A DNA stretch of 39,473 nucleotides from an uncultured Clostridia bacterium (lineage in GTDB: Bacteria; Bacillota; Clostridia; UBA1381; CAJOGA01), in NCBI GenBank assembly GCA_905233855.1, contig CAJOGA010000020.1, forward strand, positions 1 through 39,473, written 5' to 3'. Under the pieces are notes generated by a model. That model worked only from the letters and a program-made list of their open reading frames with translations. It did no database searches and was not told the origin of the DNA. Positions 36,768-39,473 of this stretch are shown here, in pieces. Position 1 is the first letter of the stretch. Every line of letters begins with the position of its first letter. The position numbers and the translations under genes were made by a program.

Positions 36768-38709
36768 TCAATCAACCATCTCATGACGCGGATTCATTCT
36801 GTCAAACGGCGGACGCTCATCGCCCACAGGCGATTGATAACGTTTTGCCTGTGTGGAAAACAGCTTATAGTATTCTCCGTGTGCTTTCATCAGTTCGGTG
36901 TGATTTCCTATTTCTTCAATCGTTCCGTTATTTAACACCACAATTTTGTTAGCGATGCGAAACAAATATTGATGATTTGCCCTGACGCAACGTTTCAAAC
37001 TGTGTAAAGATTTCCTGCTCGGCAATTGCGTCAAGCGAGGCGGTAGGTTCATCCAGAATCAGAATGTCGGAATTTGAGTAAAACGCTCTTGCGATCGCTA
37101 TTTTCTGCCATTGACCGATAGAAAGCTCGGTACCGTTATCCTCAAAATACCGCATAAGTGATGTATCGTACTGTTGCGGCAGCTTTTCTATAAACGTCTG
37201 TGCATTGCTGTTGTAGGCTGCCTGCTTTATTTCCTCATCGTTTATATCCCTCATAACTTCACCGAAAGCAATATTCTCACGGACTGTAACGGCATATTTG
37301 CCGTAATCCTGAAACACAACTCCGAACATATCGTACAAAGCCACGGTATCATATTCGCGTATATCATGTCCGTCTAACAAAATGACGCCCTCTGTCGGAT
37401 CGTAAAGACGCATCAGCAATTTGATAAGCGTGGTTTTACCCGCTCCGTTCAAACCGACAAGAACCACCGAATCATTAGGTGCAACAGTCATATTTATATC
37501 CTTTAACACATAATGTTCTGTGCCCGGGTATCGGAATGAAACGTGATCAAAAACAATGGTATGGCCGACGCCTCTTTCAACCTTTCTTGGCGGGTTGATG
37601 CTTGGAACAATTTTCGGTTCCTCTTTCATAAATGAAATTACGTTGTTTATGAACAGAGTAGACTCATAAATAGACGCTGTAGTTGTAATCAGCGAAGATA
37701 TTCCGCTTGCGATAGCGTTTAACGCACCGGTATATAAAGCATAGTTACCCACTTCATACTGTCCGTCGAAAACACCTCTGGCTATCATCACAAACAAAAC
37801 GCAGTTGACCACGGTAGACAGCACACTTGCCGTGATGTTCCATACGCACTCTCTCACCATCAGCTTACGAAGTCCTTTAAAGTAAATATCAAACACATTT
37901 TTATACTTTGTGATAAAGGTGTCTGTAAGATTCAGCGTTCGCATTTCCTTAACCAAATCTTTATTTGTTACCAATTCGGAGTAATAATTAAGCTGTCTGC
38001 GTTCCTTGCTTCGGCGGAACATATAGGCAAAATTTTTCTTGCGGAAATGAAAGTTTATAATGGTTGACGGTATGGAAATAGCAATAATAACAAGTGCCGG
38101 CATTATTCCGATTGCAAGAATAACTATGATATAGCTTATTATGCTTATAACAGTCGAGACGATTGAAAACGTTGCTCTGAGCGATTCAATAGGTCGGCGT
38201 GCCGCTTCTCTTGTTGCATTTTCCAGCTTTGTGTAATATTCAGGTCTGTCATAGTTTGCAAGATCGACCTGCTTGGATTTTGTCATCAACTTTATTTTGA
38301 TATGGTTTGCGACAACCTCGCCCGATATTTGCAAAACCGTTGAATAGATTCTGGCGATTGCATCGTTAAAAAGCAGGTAGAAAAACTGTGCTATAAGAAG
38401 TACTGCAATTATATGAAAGCTTGTCAGTGCATTTCCGTACGCTTTTGCAAGATTGTTCAAGATTTCTTTGCTTATCAACGAGCCGATAACCGGCATAATT
38501 CCGTTGAACAATGTCATAAATGCCATTATGAACATGATTCCACGGTTTGCTTCCCACACAAGCTTTATAATATAAAACATTCTCTCTGTCGTATCACCGA
38601 CAACTTTTTTCAAATATCCCGGAACCTCACGCAAGTGCTTCGGTGGCTTAACCCGGTATTGATCGTTAACTCTGTGACTTGGTGGCGGCGGCATATTCAT
38701 TTTTCCCAC
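36768..38709 (-). pseudogene. ABC exporter (TM + ATPase) interrupted by a frameshift near 36952-36960
   Basis: ORF 36949-38709 has Walker A GLNGAGKTTL, signature LSIGQWQKIAIARAFY, Walker B ILILDEPTAS and stops right after the H-loop IFVSHR; the C-terminus RIANKIVVLNNGTIEEIGNHTELMKAHGEYYKLFSTQAKRY continues in another frame (ORF 36768-37052). Confidence 0.75.
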
Positions 38710-38757
38710 TCTCCTGTAAATAATAAAATTAATAATCCGAACTTTGTTATTCGGTTG

Positions 38758-39225
38758 TTATTTGCGTTCGTTTATTTTTTTCAGTAAACCTATTAATTGA
38801 TTCTTTTCGTCTTCACTGAGATTTTTAAACAGTCCGTTCAAAATTTCTGTGTGATTATCCTGAATTTCGTATGCTCTTGCCCTGCCCTTTTCTGTTAAAA
38901 CAATTCTTGTTGCACGTCCGTCATCAGGATCAGGCTTCCGCTCTACGTAATTCATGTCCTCCAATTTAAGAATTGACTCAGACATTGCAGGTGCCCTTAT
39001 ACCCATAATTTCAGCAATTTGTTTTTGCCTTAATCCGTTTTCAGCGTCAATCAGAACCCGCAATATATTTTCCCTTCTGAACGGCGGATGGTTTTTATCG
39101 GGGAAACCTTTATGCGGCAGATGTGGCTTGTTATCTTCCTCATGCGGCGGAGGAAGGATACGGTGAACTATATGCTGTAGCTTTATTATCTCATGGAACA
39201 GAGTTTCGTTTGAATCGTTAAACAT
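38758..39225 (-). CDS. MarR-family transcriptional regulator
   Basis: GLRQKQIAEIMGIRAPAMSESILKLEDMNYVERKPDPDDGRATRIVLTEKGR. Confidence 0.93.
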   Translation of the reverse strand: MFNDSNETLFHEIIKLQHIVHRILPPPHEEDNKPHLPHKGFPDKNHPPFRRENILRVLIDAENGLRQKQIAEIMGIRAPAMSESILKLEDMNYVERKPDPDDGRATRIVLTEKGRARAYEIQDNHTEILNGLFKNLSEDEKNQLIGLLKKINERK

Positions 39226-39284
39226 ATACTCCCCCCTCTTTTGTTTTGTAAATTATTTGTTATATTAAGTTCGTACCCGAAGTA

Positions 39285-39316
39285 ATTATACTCTATTGAT
39301 TTGATAATGTCAATAG
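39285..39316 (-). promoter_or_regulatory. marR promoter with overlapping operator-like inverted repeat
   Basis: Minus strand TTGACA (39313-39308)-17-TATAAT (39290-39285); inverted repeat CTATTGA/TCAATAG at 39293-39316 covers the -35 and spacer. Confidence 0.65.
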
Positions 39317-39341
39317 TTCGGAAACGAAATATTTTTTTAAT

Positions 39342-39373
39342 AAAAAGCCTTCCCTTAAAAGAGAAGGCTTTTT
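39342..39373. terminator. Intrinsic terminator
   Basis: AAAAAGCCTTC-ccttaaaaga-GAAGGCTTTTT. Confidence 0.8.
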
Positions 39374-39473
39374 ATTAAAAATTGCCGTTGTTCCATATCA
39401 AATCGTCTATCAATTCCGTTTCGGATACCGTTTTGATAATTTTCCCATCACGGTCGATTATATATATAATTCC

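Noticed and set aside
1-39473. CRISPR array or cas genes
   Set aside because: No regularly spaced identical repeats of 24-40 nt and no Cas-like protein in the window; the 10.6-10.8 kb hairpins have differing stems and are not a CRISPR.

Overview
This 39.5 kb window looks like a low-to-mid GC Firmicutes/Clostridia chromosome, mostly housekeeping genes. From left to right it carries: galE; DUF896 and XRE genes; a split transketolase; mrnC-cysS-cysE; a ZIP transporter; two tandem mgtE Mg2+ transporters; a palindrome-rich intergenic region; a PadR/DUF1700/DUF4097 module; two tRNA-Ser genes; a GH5 glycosidase with an InlB-type repeat; an orphan phage terminase pair; mntP; cdaA-cdaR-hslO; an RluD-type synthase and mscL; a signal-less S8 protease; a ylqF-like GTPase; lepB; pncB; a CapA-like gene; uvrA-uvrB; two small membrane genes; and a frameshifted ABC exporter with a MarR regulator. 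The most striking item is a 30-codon unannotated leader ORF (10269..10177, minus strand) upstream of the tandem mgtE pair. It has a strong Shine-Dalgarno and encodes VDTSTKGKSVEPDPCLYKITFADPLCIGMI. It contains the acidic/proline 'EPDP' motif of the enterobacterial MgtL leader peptide and is followed by a terminator-like hairpin just before the mgtE RBS. This suggests an independently arisen Mg2+-sensing leader-peptide attenuator in a Firmicute, on an MgtE channel rather than an MgtA ATPase. Other notable structure: a cloverleaf-shaped palindrome cluster at 10398-10478, a UUCG-looped hairpin array at 10572-10808, a 63-nt near-perfect hairpin after the terminase pair, operator-like inverted repeats inside the padR and marR promoters, and a probable repeat-mediated deletion in the ABC exporter.
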